This document shows, piece after piece, positions 15,753-23,321 of a stretch of 29,854 bases of DNA. Below the pieces are notes generated by a model, which saw only the letters and a list, made by a program, of their open reading frames with translations, was not told the origin of the DNA and did no database searches. The position numbers were made by a program, and so were the translations under genes. This stretch comes from a virus, in IMG/VR virus record IMGVR_UViG_3300036814_000330, positions 1 to 29,854 of that record, one strand, 5' to 3'. Position 1 is the stretch's first letter; each line of letters begins with the position of its first letter.

Positions 15753-15808
15753 GGAGCGCCGGTGAGAAGTCATCCCCAGACGGGGTAGGGAACGCCCACC
15801 GACGCTCC
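15753..15808 (-). promoter_or_regulatory. 12-bp hairpin in the portal-protease gap
   Basis: The arms 15753-15764 and 15797-15808 pair over 12 positions with a 32-base loop; the loop itself holds a small CCCC/GGGG stem. On the minus-strand RNA the only non-Watson-Crick pair is G-U, whereas the plus strand would have a C-A mismatch, so the structure fits the transcribed strand. No U-run follows, so it is not a standard terminator. It may protect or process the mRNA, or modulate the protease gene. Confidence 0.55.
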
Positions 15809-15813
15809 TTAGA

Positions 15814-17952
15814 TTACGTGATCCTCTGCCAATTTCCTCTGCCCTCGAAGTCCGCCTCAATGTAACATCGGCAATTGCCGAGACACGAGACGTTCCCCGC
15901 CGGTACGGTCGGCATCGAATCCCATCCGTCCGTGTAAACCCTTGCGAGCCCCGGACACCCAAATGTCGACCGCCCTCGGTCGTCCTCACAATGATCTGCT
16001 CCATCGTCCAGCACCCAGCGCGTTTGAATCGACGGAACCCCGAGACGTTTCCGCTCGGCGTTCTCGACTTTCCCCGCTGCTGCCTGAGTCTCGAATATAG
16101 CCACCTGCGCCTGACCCGCCGACTGAGCGATCCGGCTACGGCGCCCGGCGAATACATCGTCGAGGAACCCTTTGCGAGCTTCCACAGGGAGCTTGCGGAG
16201 CTCCGTTGTCGTCGAGGCGTATCGTTCCTTGAGCCCCGGGATTAGCTTCGTCTCAATATCGGCCTCTGCCTGACGAACCAAGCTGGCCACGGTTTTCTGT
16301 ACCTCAGGCGACGAGGTTCGCTTCCCGAGAGTCTCGCCCAGGCCGAGCCCAGACGCCTCGCCGATACGCTCCCTTGCCAGAAGCCGGAGATCCGCCGACA
16401 GATTCGTTAGCCGACGGTTGACCATCGCATCAATGTCCGTCGCCGTCCGGCCCGGGAGCGCAGCGAGCCTAGTCGTCTCCGCTGCCCACTTGTCATAAAC
16501 CCCGACGAGATCCTTCTGATACTGATTCGTGAACCGCTCGTAGATCCCAGTGATTCCCCGCAGATCTTGGCCGGCTGCAGCGTCGTACTTTCGGATCTCA
16601 TCTCGCATCGCTGCGAGAGTGGTCCCTCCGAACACATCGCCGACCATAGATTCGACGGTTCGATCGTCGTCGCCCACACCGTCCGGAAGCTGCTCGAGGC
16701 CGAGCTCGTCCCGTAAGACCTGCTCGTCCTCACGAGTCGGAGTAAAGAGTTTCGACTGTGCGCCCTTCGTGAACAATTCAACAACGGCTGCGACGTCCAT
16801 CTTTCCCGGCTTCGCCCACACGACCTTCGGCATCCCGGTCGTTCCCGGGAAGCTGTTGAATCGCATCAGGTACGGGACAAGCTGGTAGTTCACCTGCTCC
16901 ATGATCTCGTCTTGAATCGACTCAAGCGCCAGCGAGAAGAAATCCTGCGACCCCTCGACGAGAGCCTGTGTCCCGACGTTCTGCATACCGAGCGTCAGGA
17001 ACTGAGCGAACAGACGCATCAAAACTTGCTTCTCGTAGTCCTGAATAATCTGGCGGATCTTGAGTTGCTTGCCCCCGACATACGGGCTCAATGACATACC
17101 GTTAGGAAGCATGACGTAAAGAGCTTTGTCGTTCCGGAGCCCCTCCATCTGCTTCTTCAATTCCGTTAGCTCGGCGCTGTCGATCAGCCCGACTCCCTCG
17201 GGGAGCGTGAGGACTGGCGTCCCGCCAATGTCTCGCTCGATACCGATACCCTCAAGAGCCCGGTAGTTCTTCATGTATTTGAACGGCATGTAAAGCGAGC
17301 GGAGGTACGACTTGCCCTGCGGGTTGCCCTTCCTCGCTGCGAGCGTTACGTGTAGGCACTTGTCGAGCGGGATCGCTACCTCTCGACGAGGAGCACCACC
17401 GCGAAAACCACCCTGAATAAAATGAGTCACAGTGTCCGGGTGTTGATTATCGAGGATCCCCCAACGGCGAAGCGTCTCCTGGCCTCGAGGTTCCATGTTG
17501 CGGATCCACATTCGACCGTCGCTGCGCTTCTCAAGAACGATCTCTGAAACAGCGAATCCGAACTCGATAGACTCGAGCGTGTCTCGGAGCCACTTCCGGA
17601 GAGACTGGCGATACATCTGCTCGAGGTTGTCCTGAACGAAATCGGCTGCGATCTTATCTGCCACATCGTCGGACGCTGGCTCGACGGATATCTCCGCCTT
17701 GAGCATCGGCATCTTCACGGCCTCGAGCATCGTCGAGATCGTTACCTCGTCCCGAGCCTCCAGGACGTACTTAGCTTCCTTATTCCACGGCTTGAGCTCG
17801 AGGAAGTATTCCTCGCCCATGTACCCGGCCCACATCGAGAGCCCACTGTCGCCGTAGATCTGAGTCGCATTAGCCCCGGTCGTAATCTCCGGAACGTCCT
17901 CCGGAGCACGACCCTCGACTTCGCCAGATCTCTGTCCATTGTCTACAACCAT
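15814..17952 (-). CDS. Portal protein fused to Mu gpF-like head protein
   Basis: 712 residues from an ATG at 17952 with AAGGA 7 bases upstream; it overlaps the terminase stop by 10 bases. Residues about 1-440 are a Mu gp29-like (DUF935) portal: KPWNKEAKYVLEARDEVTIS, RKWLRDTLESIEFGFAVSEI, KGNPQGKSYLRSLYMPFKYM, ERDIGGTPVLTLP, and a long helical C-terminal part of the portal. Residues about 490-712 carry a Mu gpF / SPP1 gp7-like minor head domain ending in the cysteine-rich signature TRWVLDDGADHCEDDRG ... NVSCLGNCRCYIE (C655, C690, C694, C696), as in MuF proteins. Portal forms the ring through which DNA is packed and leaves; gpF-like proteins help assembly and may enter the cell. The two are separate genes in most phages. 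Confidence 0.88.
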   Translation of the reverse strand: MVVDNGQRSGEVEGRAPEDVPEITTGANATQIYGDSGLSMWAGYMGEEYFLELKPWNKEAKYVLEARDEVTISTMLEAVKMPMLKAEISVEPASDDVADKIAADFVQDNLEQMYRQSLRKWLRDTLESIEFGFAVSEIVLEKRSDGRMWIRNMEPRGQETLRRWGILDNQHPDTVTHFIQGGFRGGAPRREVAIPLDKCLHVTLAARKGNPQGKSYLRSLYMPFKYMKNYRALEGIGIERDIGGTPVLTLPEGVGLIDSAELTELKKQMEGLRNDKALYVMLPNGMSLSPYVGGKQLKIRQIIQDYEKQVLMRLFAQFLTLGMQNVGTQALVEGSQDFFSLALESIQDEIMEQVNYQLVPYLMRFNSFPGTTGMPKVVWAKPGKMDVAAVVELFTKGAQSKLFTPTREDEQVLRDELGLEQLPDGVGDDDRTVESMVGDVFGGTTLAAMRDEIRKYDAAAGQDLRGITGIYERFTNQYQKDLVGVYDKWAAETTRLAALPGRTATDIDAMVNRRLTNLSADLRLLARERIGEASGLGLGETLGKRTSSPEVQKTVASLVRQAEADIETKLIPGLKERYASTTTELRKLPVEARKGFLDDVFAGRRSRIAQSAGQAQVAIFETQAAAGKVENAERKRLGVPSIQTRWVLDDGADHCEDDRGRSTFGCPGLARVYTDGWDSMPTVPAGNVSCLGNCRCYIEADFEGRGNWQRIT

Positions 17953-19331
17953 GCGGATTCCTTTGCTGGAACTTCAACCGAAATTACTGTATCACCCGTC
18001 CGAGCGAGAATGAGCCCCGCCATCGTCGTCGTGTCGACCTGATCGTCGTGAGCTCCCGCAGGGAACTTCGAGTGCTCGTCCAAGAAATCAGCGAGGAACG
18101 GAGCGCCCTCCGGGAGCAACATCATACCGTTCTCAATATACGGAGTCGTGGCGTGAGCCCTGACGACCTTCGAGCCGATCGGCGTATACAACTTGACCGG
18201 AACCCCTGTCTTTTGGAACTCTTGAAACAATGATATCCCGCTCGCCTTGTCCTCAATGTGAACCACATCAGGACCCCACATATCGTACTGTGCCTTGAAC
18301 AATCTTTTCAACTCTGGGAACGGAACCCGCCACCCTCGAATGTCCCGAAGATAGCAAATCCCACCGGGGCCTCGTGTCCAGGTAGCGCAGACCGACGGGT
18401 CGTTTTCCTGCTTCTCTTTGTACGCCGTATCCCATAACTGGAACGTTCGGTATCTGTTGTTGAAGTCGAACGTCTCTGGGTTGTAATACTGCCACTTGTT
18501 CAGCGGGAATATTGCACCCTCCTCGTCGCTCGGATCCTGCTGATAGAGAGCGATCCAGTCCCGGATACCAACCTCCGCTTTCGTCGAGAGAAGTGCCGGG
18601 AGATCGTAGCGTTCAGGCCAGAGAGGATCGCCGATCGCTCGCCCGAGCGGGTCGTCGTCCTCCGTAGCTAGCGCAGGGAACTTGACCTCGACCCAATCGT
18701 CCTTGTATTCGTCGTCCTCGTCCTGACCGTCGAGAAGCCTGCCAGCGAGGTCGTCGTGATGCCAGCGGGTTTGACAAATGATTATTGCCCCGTCCGGCTC
18801 GAGCCTCGTCCTGGCCGTCGAGGTGTACCAGTCCCACACCGCCTGCCGTCTGGTCGCCGACTCCGCCTCCGCTCGATCCTTTATCGGGTCGTCGATAATA
18901 ATCAGATCTCCGCCGTGTCCGGTGATTCCTGAACCGACACCGGCAGCGATCATCCCGCCGCGAGATCCCGCTACGTCCCACATGGCAGCGGAGCGAGAGT
19001 CAGCCGCGAGCCGAGTGTTGGGAAATACCTTCTCGTATTTATCGGACTGGATAGCGTTACGCACACGACGAGAGAACGAGACTGCCAGCTTCGAGGCGTA
19101 GGAGGCAAGGATCAATCGCATGTTCGGATTGCGCCCTAGAGCGAACGCAGGGAGCAGCTCAGACACATGGACGGACTTCGAGTGGCGTGGCGGAGTCTCG
19201 ATAATCAGGCGCTTGATATCGCCCTCTAAAACACCTTCGAGAATGTTCGCCAGCATCAGTGTGTACGGCGACGTTATGTACCCCGGATAGATGTACTCAC
19301 CGAACCCCGTTAGTGTGGCCTCCGCTGCCAT
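17943..19331 (-). CDS. terL: Terminase large subunit
   Basis: The frame is open from 19484, but that start would overlap the upstream gene by 188 bases. The ATG at 19331 (AGG 7 bases upstream, 35-base overlap) gives 462 residues and the usual family N-terminus (MAAEATLTGFGEYIYPGY). The ATPase has a Walker A-like TPPRHSKS at 46-53, Walker B LIIIDDPI at 143-150, and a coupling motif QTRWHHDD at 187-194. The nuclease has acidic residues in QLWDTAY (D301), HIEDKASG (E360, D361) and GAHDDQVD (D429, D430). The protein drives DNA into the prohead and cuts it. It leads into the portal gene. I call it TerL with high confidence; the packaging type (cos or pac) is not decided by this sequence. Confidence 0.94.
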   Translation of the reverse strand: MAAEATLTGFGEYIYPGYITSPYTLMLANILEGVLEGDIKRLIIETPPRHSKSVHVSELLPAFALGRNPNMRLILASYASKLAVSFSRRVRNAIQSDKYEKVFPNTRLAADSRSAAMWDVAGSRGGMIAAGVGSGITGHGGDLIIIDDPIKDRAEAESATRRQAVWDWYTSTARTRLEPDGAIIICQTRWHHDDLAGRLLDGQDEDDEYKDDWVEVKFPALATEDDDPLGRAIGDPLWPERYDLPALLSTKAEVGIRDWIALYQQDPSDEEGAIFPLNKWQYYNPETFDFNNRYRTFQLWDTAYKEKQENDPSVCATWTRGPGGICYLRDIRGWRVPFPELKRLFKAQYDMWGPDVVHIEDKASGISLFQEFQKTGVPVKLYTPIGSKVVRAHATTPYIENGMMLLPEGAPFLADFLDEHSKFPAGAHDDQVDTTTMAGLILARTGDTVISVEVPAKESAWL

Positions 19332-19974
19332 TCGAGAGCCTAGTAAGCGAGCCCTTACCGTTGATTCGGTATCGTGAGAGATCTTCGCCTTCGGGGATTC
19401 CGGCATCGTCAGCAAGGATCCGTTTGAGTAACTGTGCGTTGTCAAGGTCTTCATCGCTCCTGATGCCGGTTGTCGCTTCCACATGCAGGGACAGGTCCCT
19501 GGAGGTCGTGGGTCGTGCCTTCACGCCGAATTCTTCACGGAGGCTTTCAGCGCCTATTTCTAGCGCACGGGACGCCTGTGGCAATAGCTTTCGGGCTTCG
19601 GTATTGCTGAGTGATTTCAGGTCAGCACGTTGGATAATCACCATTGCCTGATTCATCATCTGTGTAAGATTCCGCACCCGGATCCGAGCGTTCTCCTCGG
19701 CGGTTTGGATCATCGCTTGACGAGCTTGGCTGGCTAGATATTCGTCCCATGCCAGTGCTCGTGCTAGCCATCCCCACTTCGCTGCCCACGTCTGGTAGCG
19801 CCCCGTCGCTCGGCGCACACTCTCCAGCGGCTCACCTGCAACGATCCGCCACGTCTGGTCGACCGTCCGGTCTGGCCCGAGTTGCAAATAGACGTTGAAC
19901 GCTGCCCACGGCTTCGAGCCTTCGGAGGGCATACGTTCCCATTTGTCGGGATCTTTGGATACTGCCATAGTCAT
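19297..19974 (-). CDS. Small terminase-like DNA-recognition protein
   Basis: 225 residues from an ATG at 19974 (ATGA overlap with the HNH-like gene). Residues about 20-85 resemble the HTH part of small terminases and related phage proteins: PWAAFNVYLQLGPDRTVDQT, then TGRYQTWAAKWGWLARALAW with a DEYL end (pattern W-x-A-F-x-x-Y ... W-x-x-R-x-x-x-(W/Y)-D-x-Y-L). The middle is a long helical stretch (ARIRVRNLTQMMNQAMVIIQ) likely to drive oligomerisation, and the C-terminus is polar and disordered. It stands immediately before the large terminase. Small terminases bind the packaging site and pass DNA to TerL. Confidence 0.72.
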   Translation of the reverse strand: MTMAVSKDPDKWERMPSEGSKPWAAFNVYLQLGPDRTVDQTWRIVAGEPLESVRRATGRYQTWAAKWGWLARALAWDEYLASQARQAMIQTAEENARIRVRNLTQMMNQAMVIIQRADLKSLSNTEARKLLPQASRALEIGAESLREEFGVKARPTTSRDLSLHVEATTGIRSDEDLDNAQLLKRILADDAGIPEGEDLSRYRINGKGSLTRLSNGSGGHTNGVR

Positions 19975-20570
19975 GATTTCGATACCTTCTTATTCTTTAT
20001 GGTATCGGATTGGAGGGTAGCCCTCATTGCTCCACCCTTTGGGTCTTGTTTGTCCCATCGGGAATGACAACCCTTACAAAGCCATCTGACTCTGAGCGGC
20101 TCTGCGTAGTTGTAGTGTGCCGCTTCAATCCTTGCCGATTTCCCGCATTCTTCGCAGACAGATGGCCTGACCATTCGCCCTGTTTGGATAGCATATGCGA
20201 CTCGCCTTTGCGCTCTTGTCGCTTCTTTTGTTCCGACCCATCGCTTCTTGATGCCTGTTGATTGAGCCACAACCTTGCATCTGTACGAGCAGAACTGAGC
20301 AGATAGGTACGCAAGAGGTCCGAATCGTTTACCGCAACTGGCACAATCCTTGAACGTCTGAGGACGGTCTGCCCTTCTGCATTCTGATGAGCAATACGGT
20401 CGCTGTTTAGCAATGAACGATGTATCGCATCGCCTACATTTTTGCGCTTTGATTCCGTGGCAATCTTTGCAAGCGGAAGAGTATCCATTAGTCCGTGTTG
20501 TGCGGTGGAATCGGTCAAGCGGAAGAACCTTTTCGCACTTGCTGCACTTCTTCGAATGTAAGTGTTTCAT
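19971..20570 (-). CDS. Cysteine-rich HNH-like protein next to terminase
   Basis: 199 residues from an ATG at 20570; the only in-frame start after an upstream TAA. It has eight cysteine pairs: 9/12, 34/37, 45/48, 60/64, 76/79, 94/98, 139/142 and 165/168, enough for about four zinc sites. The last region (VCEECGKSARIEAAHYNYAE, then VRWLCKGCHSRWD) has the ββα-metal HNH look with H152 and C-x2-CH at the end. Many cos phages encode an HNH nuclease next to their terminase and need it for packaging. The multiple zinc ribbons in front are an unusual extension. Whether it still cuts DNA is open. The start overlaps the methyltransferase end by 56 bases. Confidence 0.72.
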   Translation of the reverse strand: MKHLHSKKCSKCEKVLPLDRFHRTTRTNGYSSACKDCHGIKAQKCRRCDTSFIAKQRPYCSSECRRADRPQTFKDCASCGKRFGPLAYLSAQFCSYRCKVVAQSTGIKKRWVGTKEATRAQRRVAYAIQTGRMVRPSVCEECGKSARIEAAHYNYAEPLRVRWLCKGCHSRWDKQDPKGGAMRATLQSDTIKNKKVSKS

Positions 20571-21297
20571 CTCCTGATGATAGCATTACACCATCACTAG
20601 AGCCAACATAATTGATGTACCTGTTTACGATCACGTCGCAGTAGATCGGGTCGAGTTCTAAGCCGTAGCATTTCCTGCCGGTGCGCTCTGCTGCGATGAG
20701 TGTCGAGCCTGAGCCGAGGAACAGGTCGAGTACAACGTCAGACTTTTTTGTGCAGGCTGTCACATGCTCCACAACCATTTTCACAGGCTTAGGAGTCGGG
20801 TGTCCTACGTTGCTATCCTCGTGGCTCTCTTTGTCGTGAGTATAAATATAGCAATCGTCTAAATAATTCTCAGTCGAGGGCTTTGGTTTCCCTTTCGTAA
20901 AAATAAGGCATGGTTCTGTTTTGTTTATCCATGCACCGTGAGGGTAGGAAATACGGTTCGATTTATACATCGAAACCAGTCTGAAGAACTCCCATTCACC
21001 ATCAAAACTCAACAGGTGGAACTTCCGAGGGCTTTGCCACGCCAGTAAAAAACAATCTACTGCGCTTGCTGTGTACGCGACACTCTGCCACGCTTGGTTG
21101 AAACTTGCCATAGAGTCATCACTAAGGGCGTCGTTTTGAATCTCCCCGCCAGCCTCACTTGTAAACCCAATCCCATAAGGCGGATCAGTGAACACCATGT
21201 CTGCCTTCGCACCGCCCATCAAGTACGCCACGCTCTCAGCGTCCGTAGAGTCGCCGCACAGCAAGCGGTGGTCGGATTTGAGTTGTAAGTTACCCAC
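20515..21297 (-). CDS. Beta-class adenine DNA methyltransferase (DPPYG), second copy
   Basis: The frame runs back to 21465, but the first 56 residues lie inside the previous gene in another frame; the GTG at 21297 within GTGGGTAA gives 260 residues and mirrors the start of the gene before it. Motif order is beta class: TDPPYG at 37-42, HPTPKPVKM at 166-174, then DLFLGSGST at 191-199 and ELDPIYCD at 214-221. Such enzymes methylate adenine N6; the HPT-x-KP motif supports adenine. The first 40 residues (GNLQLKSDHRLLCGDSTDAE...) nearly equal those of the upstream methyltransferase. The end overlaps the HNH-like gene. It may guard the genome against restriction. Confidence 0.88.
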   Translation of the reverse strand: MGNLQLKSDHRLLCGDSTDAESVAYLMGGAKADMVFTDPPYGIGFTSEAGGEIQNDALSDDSMASFNQAWQSVAYTASAVDCFLLAWQSPRKFHLLSFDGEWEFFRLVSMYKSNRISYPHGAWINKTEPCLIFTKGKPKPSTENYLDDCYIYTHDKESHEDSNVGHPTPKPVKMVVEHVTACTKKSDVVLDLFLGSGSTLIAAERTGRKCYGLELDPIYCDVIVNRYINYVGSSDGVMLSSGDETLTFEEVQQVRKGSSA

Positions 21298-22060
21298 TGA
21301 TTCTGACCGCCTTCTTGCCAGTGTGTTCCTCGTATCTGCGGACTGATACGTCGCAGTAAATTGGGTCGAGTTCGATACCAAAACACCGTCGCCCTGTTCG
21401 TTCGGCGGCAATGATCGTCGTGCCAGTCCCTGCGAATGGTTCATATACAGACTTCGACTTATCACATAGCGTTTGCATTACCCACAACGGAAGATGAATG
21501 GGCATTGCTGCTGCGTGTATCTTTGACGATTCGTTTGAATTGTTTGGCGGGGCTGTATACACGTTCGATACAGTTCCGCGCCACGATGACAAAGGGACGC
21601 TCCGAGTGGCGTTATCCATCCCCATTATCACTAACCACTCATATTCCGAGTTCATTACGCTTTCTGCCATGGCTGGCTGTGACCTTTGTTTATTCCACAC
21701 CGCCACATCCACAAGCCTTTCAGACCGTTCACTTACCCACTTGAACATATTCTGTTTATTCCCTGCGAGTAATTGCAAATTCACGACCCACGCATCGCTA
21801 ACCACTGACTGACTAGCGTTCCACCATCCATCCATCAACTCAGCCCAATTTTCAGGAGTGTCATCATATTGGTCGTAAGCATTCTTCTTTTCCGACATTG
21901 CCTTATTACCAGATAGAGAGACGGACTTCCCTAGTGCGTAAGGCGGCGACGTAAAGCATATGTCCGCCTTTGCTCCGTCCATCAAGTACGCCACTGATTC
22001 AGCGTCCGTACTATCCCCACAGAGTAGACGGTGATCGGATTTCAGTGTCAAATTACCCAC
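21290..22060 (-). CDS. Beta-class DNA methyltransferase (TSPPY), first copy
   Basis: 256 residues from a GTG at 22060 within the same GTGGGTAA junction as its follower. TSPPY at 37-41 is typical of N4-cytosine methyltransferases (some adenine enzymes also carry it), FAGTGTTIIAAERTG at 209-223 is the AdoMet motif, and ELDPIYCD at 230-237 follows. The middle target-recognition part (NAYDQYDDTPENWAELMDGW onwards) is unrelated to the second copy. The N-terminal 40 residues and the AAERTGR(R/K)C(F/Y)G(I/L)ELDPIYCD region are shared. It lies between the ParB-like gene and the second methyltransferase. In related phages the ParB and methyltransferase parts are one fused protein. Confidence 0.86.
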   Translation of the reverse strand: MGNLTLKSDHRLLCGDSTDAESVAYLMDGAKADICFTSPPYALGKSVSLSGNKAMSEKKNAYDQYDDTPENWAELMDGWWNASQSVVSDAWVVNLQLLAGNKQNMFKWVSERSERLVDVAVWNKQRSQPAMAESVMNSEYEWLVIMGMDNATRSVPLSSWRGTVSNVYTAPPNNSNESSKIHAAAMPIHLPLWVMQTLCDKSKSVYEPFAGTGTTIIAAERTGRRCFGIELDPIYCDVSVRRYEEHTGKKAVRISG

Positions 22061-22628
22061 AGGGGCACGACTCCATCTTCAGCCCTTCGTCGTACTCGTA
22101 TCGCTTATGGCAATCGTCACACTCGTAATACGCACCCAACAGCCACAAGTCGCCCGGCTGCGTGATCGCTTCGGCTGGAGGCTCCGGTACGTCGTCCGGG
22201 TCGGTCAGTCCATCGGACGGAGTGTTGTCGAAGTCCCTGATTGATAACTCCTCGAAGAAAACGTCGTCGATACCGAACGGGGTGAGGTCAACGTCCATAT
22301 CCTGAAGCTCGTCTATCTCTAATTCGAGGACGCTCGTGTCCCATTCTGACTGCTCGGCGAGCCGGTTGTCGGCGATCACATAGGCTCGCATCTGAGCGTC
22401 GGACAGATGGCTTAGATCGATCGTCGGAACTTCGGTGAGATCGAGCAGGATCGCAGCTTCGAGTCGTCCGTGTCCTGCGACGACTGTGCCGTTATGGGTG
22501 AGGATCGGGTTGGTGAAACCAAACTCCTGGATCGACGCTGCTATCTGTCGGACCTGTTGCTCTGAATGAGTGCGAGCGTTGTTGGCATACGGCGAGAGCT
22601 CGCCGGTCGGAACGGTTAGGATTTCCAT
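22053..22628 (-). CDS. ParB-like protein with C-terminal zinc knuckle
   Basis: I use the ATG at 22628, right after the upstream stop, giving 191 residues; the longer frame to 22739 overlaps the previous gene. Residues 1-97 are a ParB/sulfiredoxin nuclease-like fold: LSPYANNARTHSEQQVRQIA, EFGFTNPILTHNGTVVAGHG (GHGR at 52-55), and MRAYVIADNRLAEQSEWD. Residues 141-165 (LTDPDDVPEPP, QPGDLWLLG) are the linker that in fused phage proteins runs straight into 'DHRLLCGDST' of a methyltransferase. Here the linker is followed instead by C170-x2-C173 and C188-x-C190, then a stop. ParB-like domains in such fusions may recognise DNA or use CTP. The protein overlaps methyltransferase 1 by 8 bases. Confidence 0.82.
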   Translation of the reverse strand: MEILTVPTGELSPYANNARTHSEQQVRQIAASIQEFGFTNPILTHNGTVVAGHGRLEAAILLDLTEVPTIDLSHLSDAQMRAYVIADNRLAEQSEWDTSVLELEIDELQDMDVDLTPFGIDDVFFEELSIRDFDNTPSDGLTDPDDVPEPPAEAITQPGDLWLLGAYYECDDCHKRYEYDEGLKMESCPCG

Positions 22629-22629
22629 G

Positions 22630-22908
22630 CTAGACCGCTTCGTATGTAGCGTCGAAGATATCAGGCTTGCAAGGGTAGAGTTCGCCCTGAATGCCTCGGA
22701 TGATCCAGTCGCCAACTTGAGTTGTGTGTTCACGGTCAAGAGTCAGGATAATTAGATTCTGCCCGTCGAGGCGAATCCAATCCGACTCCGGGAGATATTT
22801 TGACCCATGTTCTTTTCGGTAAGCCTGAACCCAGTTACTAAGTTCCTGTGAGACATTACCTTCCCACTGGATAGCCTCGATCACGACTGGCTTCTTGCGG
22901 TACTTCAT
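22630..22908 (-). CDS. PGDYG-type small phage protein
   Basis: 92 residues from an ATG at 22908 with GGGGGTGA upstream. The N-terminus MKYRKKPVVIEAIQWEGN and the C-terminal GDWIIRGIQGELYPCKPDIF (before DATYEAV) are the hallmarks of a very common phage family (PGDYG-like). It has no proven function that I know. It sits between the nuclease and the ParB gene, in the same transcript. Confidence 0.85.
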   Translation of the reverse strand: MKYRKKPVVIEAIQWEGNVSQELSNWVQAYRKEHGSKYLPESDWIRLDGQNLIILTLDREHTTQVGDWIIRGIQGELYPCKPDIFDATYEAV

Positions 22909-22947
22909 TTCATCACCCCCGAGTGATTTGCTGGTAGTTCCTAGAGT

Positions 22948-23232
22948 TTACAGCAGCGGTTCGATTATCGTCTTGACCTCGTCGAGCGACGTCACAACCG
23001 CAGCGATCCCGCCTGATGCGTGGATCTGCCTGATCGTCGAGGACTGTAGCGGGGTTGGTTTCTTGCCGGGCTGTTTGACTTCGATGCCGACAAGTCGAGA
23101 GTTAGCGCAGACGATCAGGTCGGGTATCCCTGCTGTTTGGAATGGTCCGCCGTGAACTTTGAAGTGCCAGACGTTCGGCTGTGATTTTAGCCACGCCTGA
23201 ATGTTTTTAGTGATCGTTTTTTCTGTTGCCAT
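22948..23232 (-). CDS. VRR-NUC domain nuclease
   Basis: 94 residues from an ATG at 23232. The fold is the PD-(D/E)XK VRR-NUC type: GGPFQTAGIPDLIV (D38), then GIEVKQPGKKPTPLQ with E51, K53 and Q63 as the expected catalytic and substrate-facing residues, followed by a helix and a final strand (GGIAAVVTSLDEVKTII). Stand-alone phage VRR-NUC proteins are thought to cut branched DNA such as Holliday junctions. The gene is preceded by a strong hairpin whose 3' arm contains its ribosome site (GGGGAG), which suggests controlled translation or partial termination upstream. Confidence 0.88.
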   Translation of the reverse strand: MATEKTITKNIQAWLKSQPNVWHFKVHGGPFQTAGIPDLIVCANSRLVGIEVKQPGKKPTPLQSSTIRQIHASGGIAAVVTSLDEVKTIIEPLL

Positions 23233-23269
23233 AAAACAAAACTCCCCAATCCGGCCGGTTGAGGAGTTT
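23233..23269 (-). terminator. Hairpin with U-rich tail before the VRR-NUC gene
   Basis: On the minus strand AAACTCC and GGAGTTT (23269-23263 and 23245-23239) form a 7-bp stem extended by CAA/TTG inside, with CCGGCCGG in the loop region, and are followed by TTTTGTTTT (23241-23233). This fits a Rho-independent terminator or attenuator. The tail runs straight into the ATG at 23232, and GGGGAG in the 3' arm is the likely ribosome site, so the structure could also hide that site. Confidence 0.65.
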
Positions 23270-23321
23270 CGCCAGCAAGTCGAGGTGACAAAACGTCAAC
23301 GTGCGCTCCCCTAATCCTACA

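Noticed and set aside
15696-16157. 153-residue minus-strand frame at the end of the portal gene
   Set aside because: It lies mostly inside the portal-MuF frame, is arginine-rich as expected of a shifted frame, and would overlap the protease start.
19332-19484. N-terminal extension of the large terminase
   Set aside because: The 51 extra residues overlap the small-terminase gene, lack family features and have no good ribosome site; the ATG at 19331 has AGG at 7 bases.
21298-21465. 56-residue extension of the second methyltransferase
   Set aside because: It is encoded inside the first methyltransferase in another frame; the GTG at 21297 repeats the junction of the first methyltransferase exactly.
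22629-22739. 37-residue extension of the ParB-like protein
   Set aside because: It lies inside the PGDYG-type gene in another frame; the ATG at 22628 directly follows that gene's stop.
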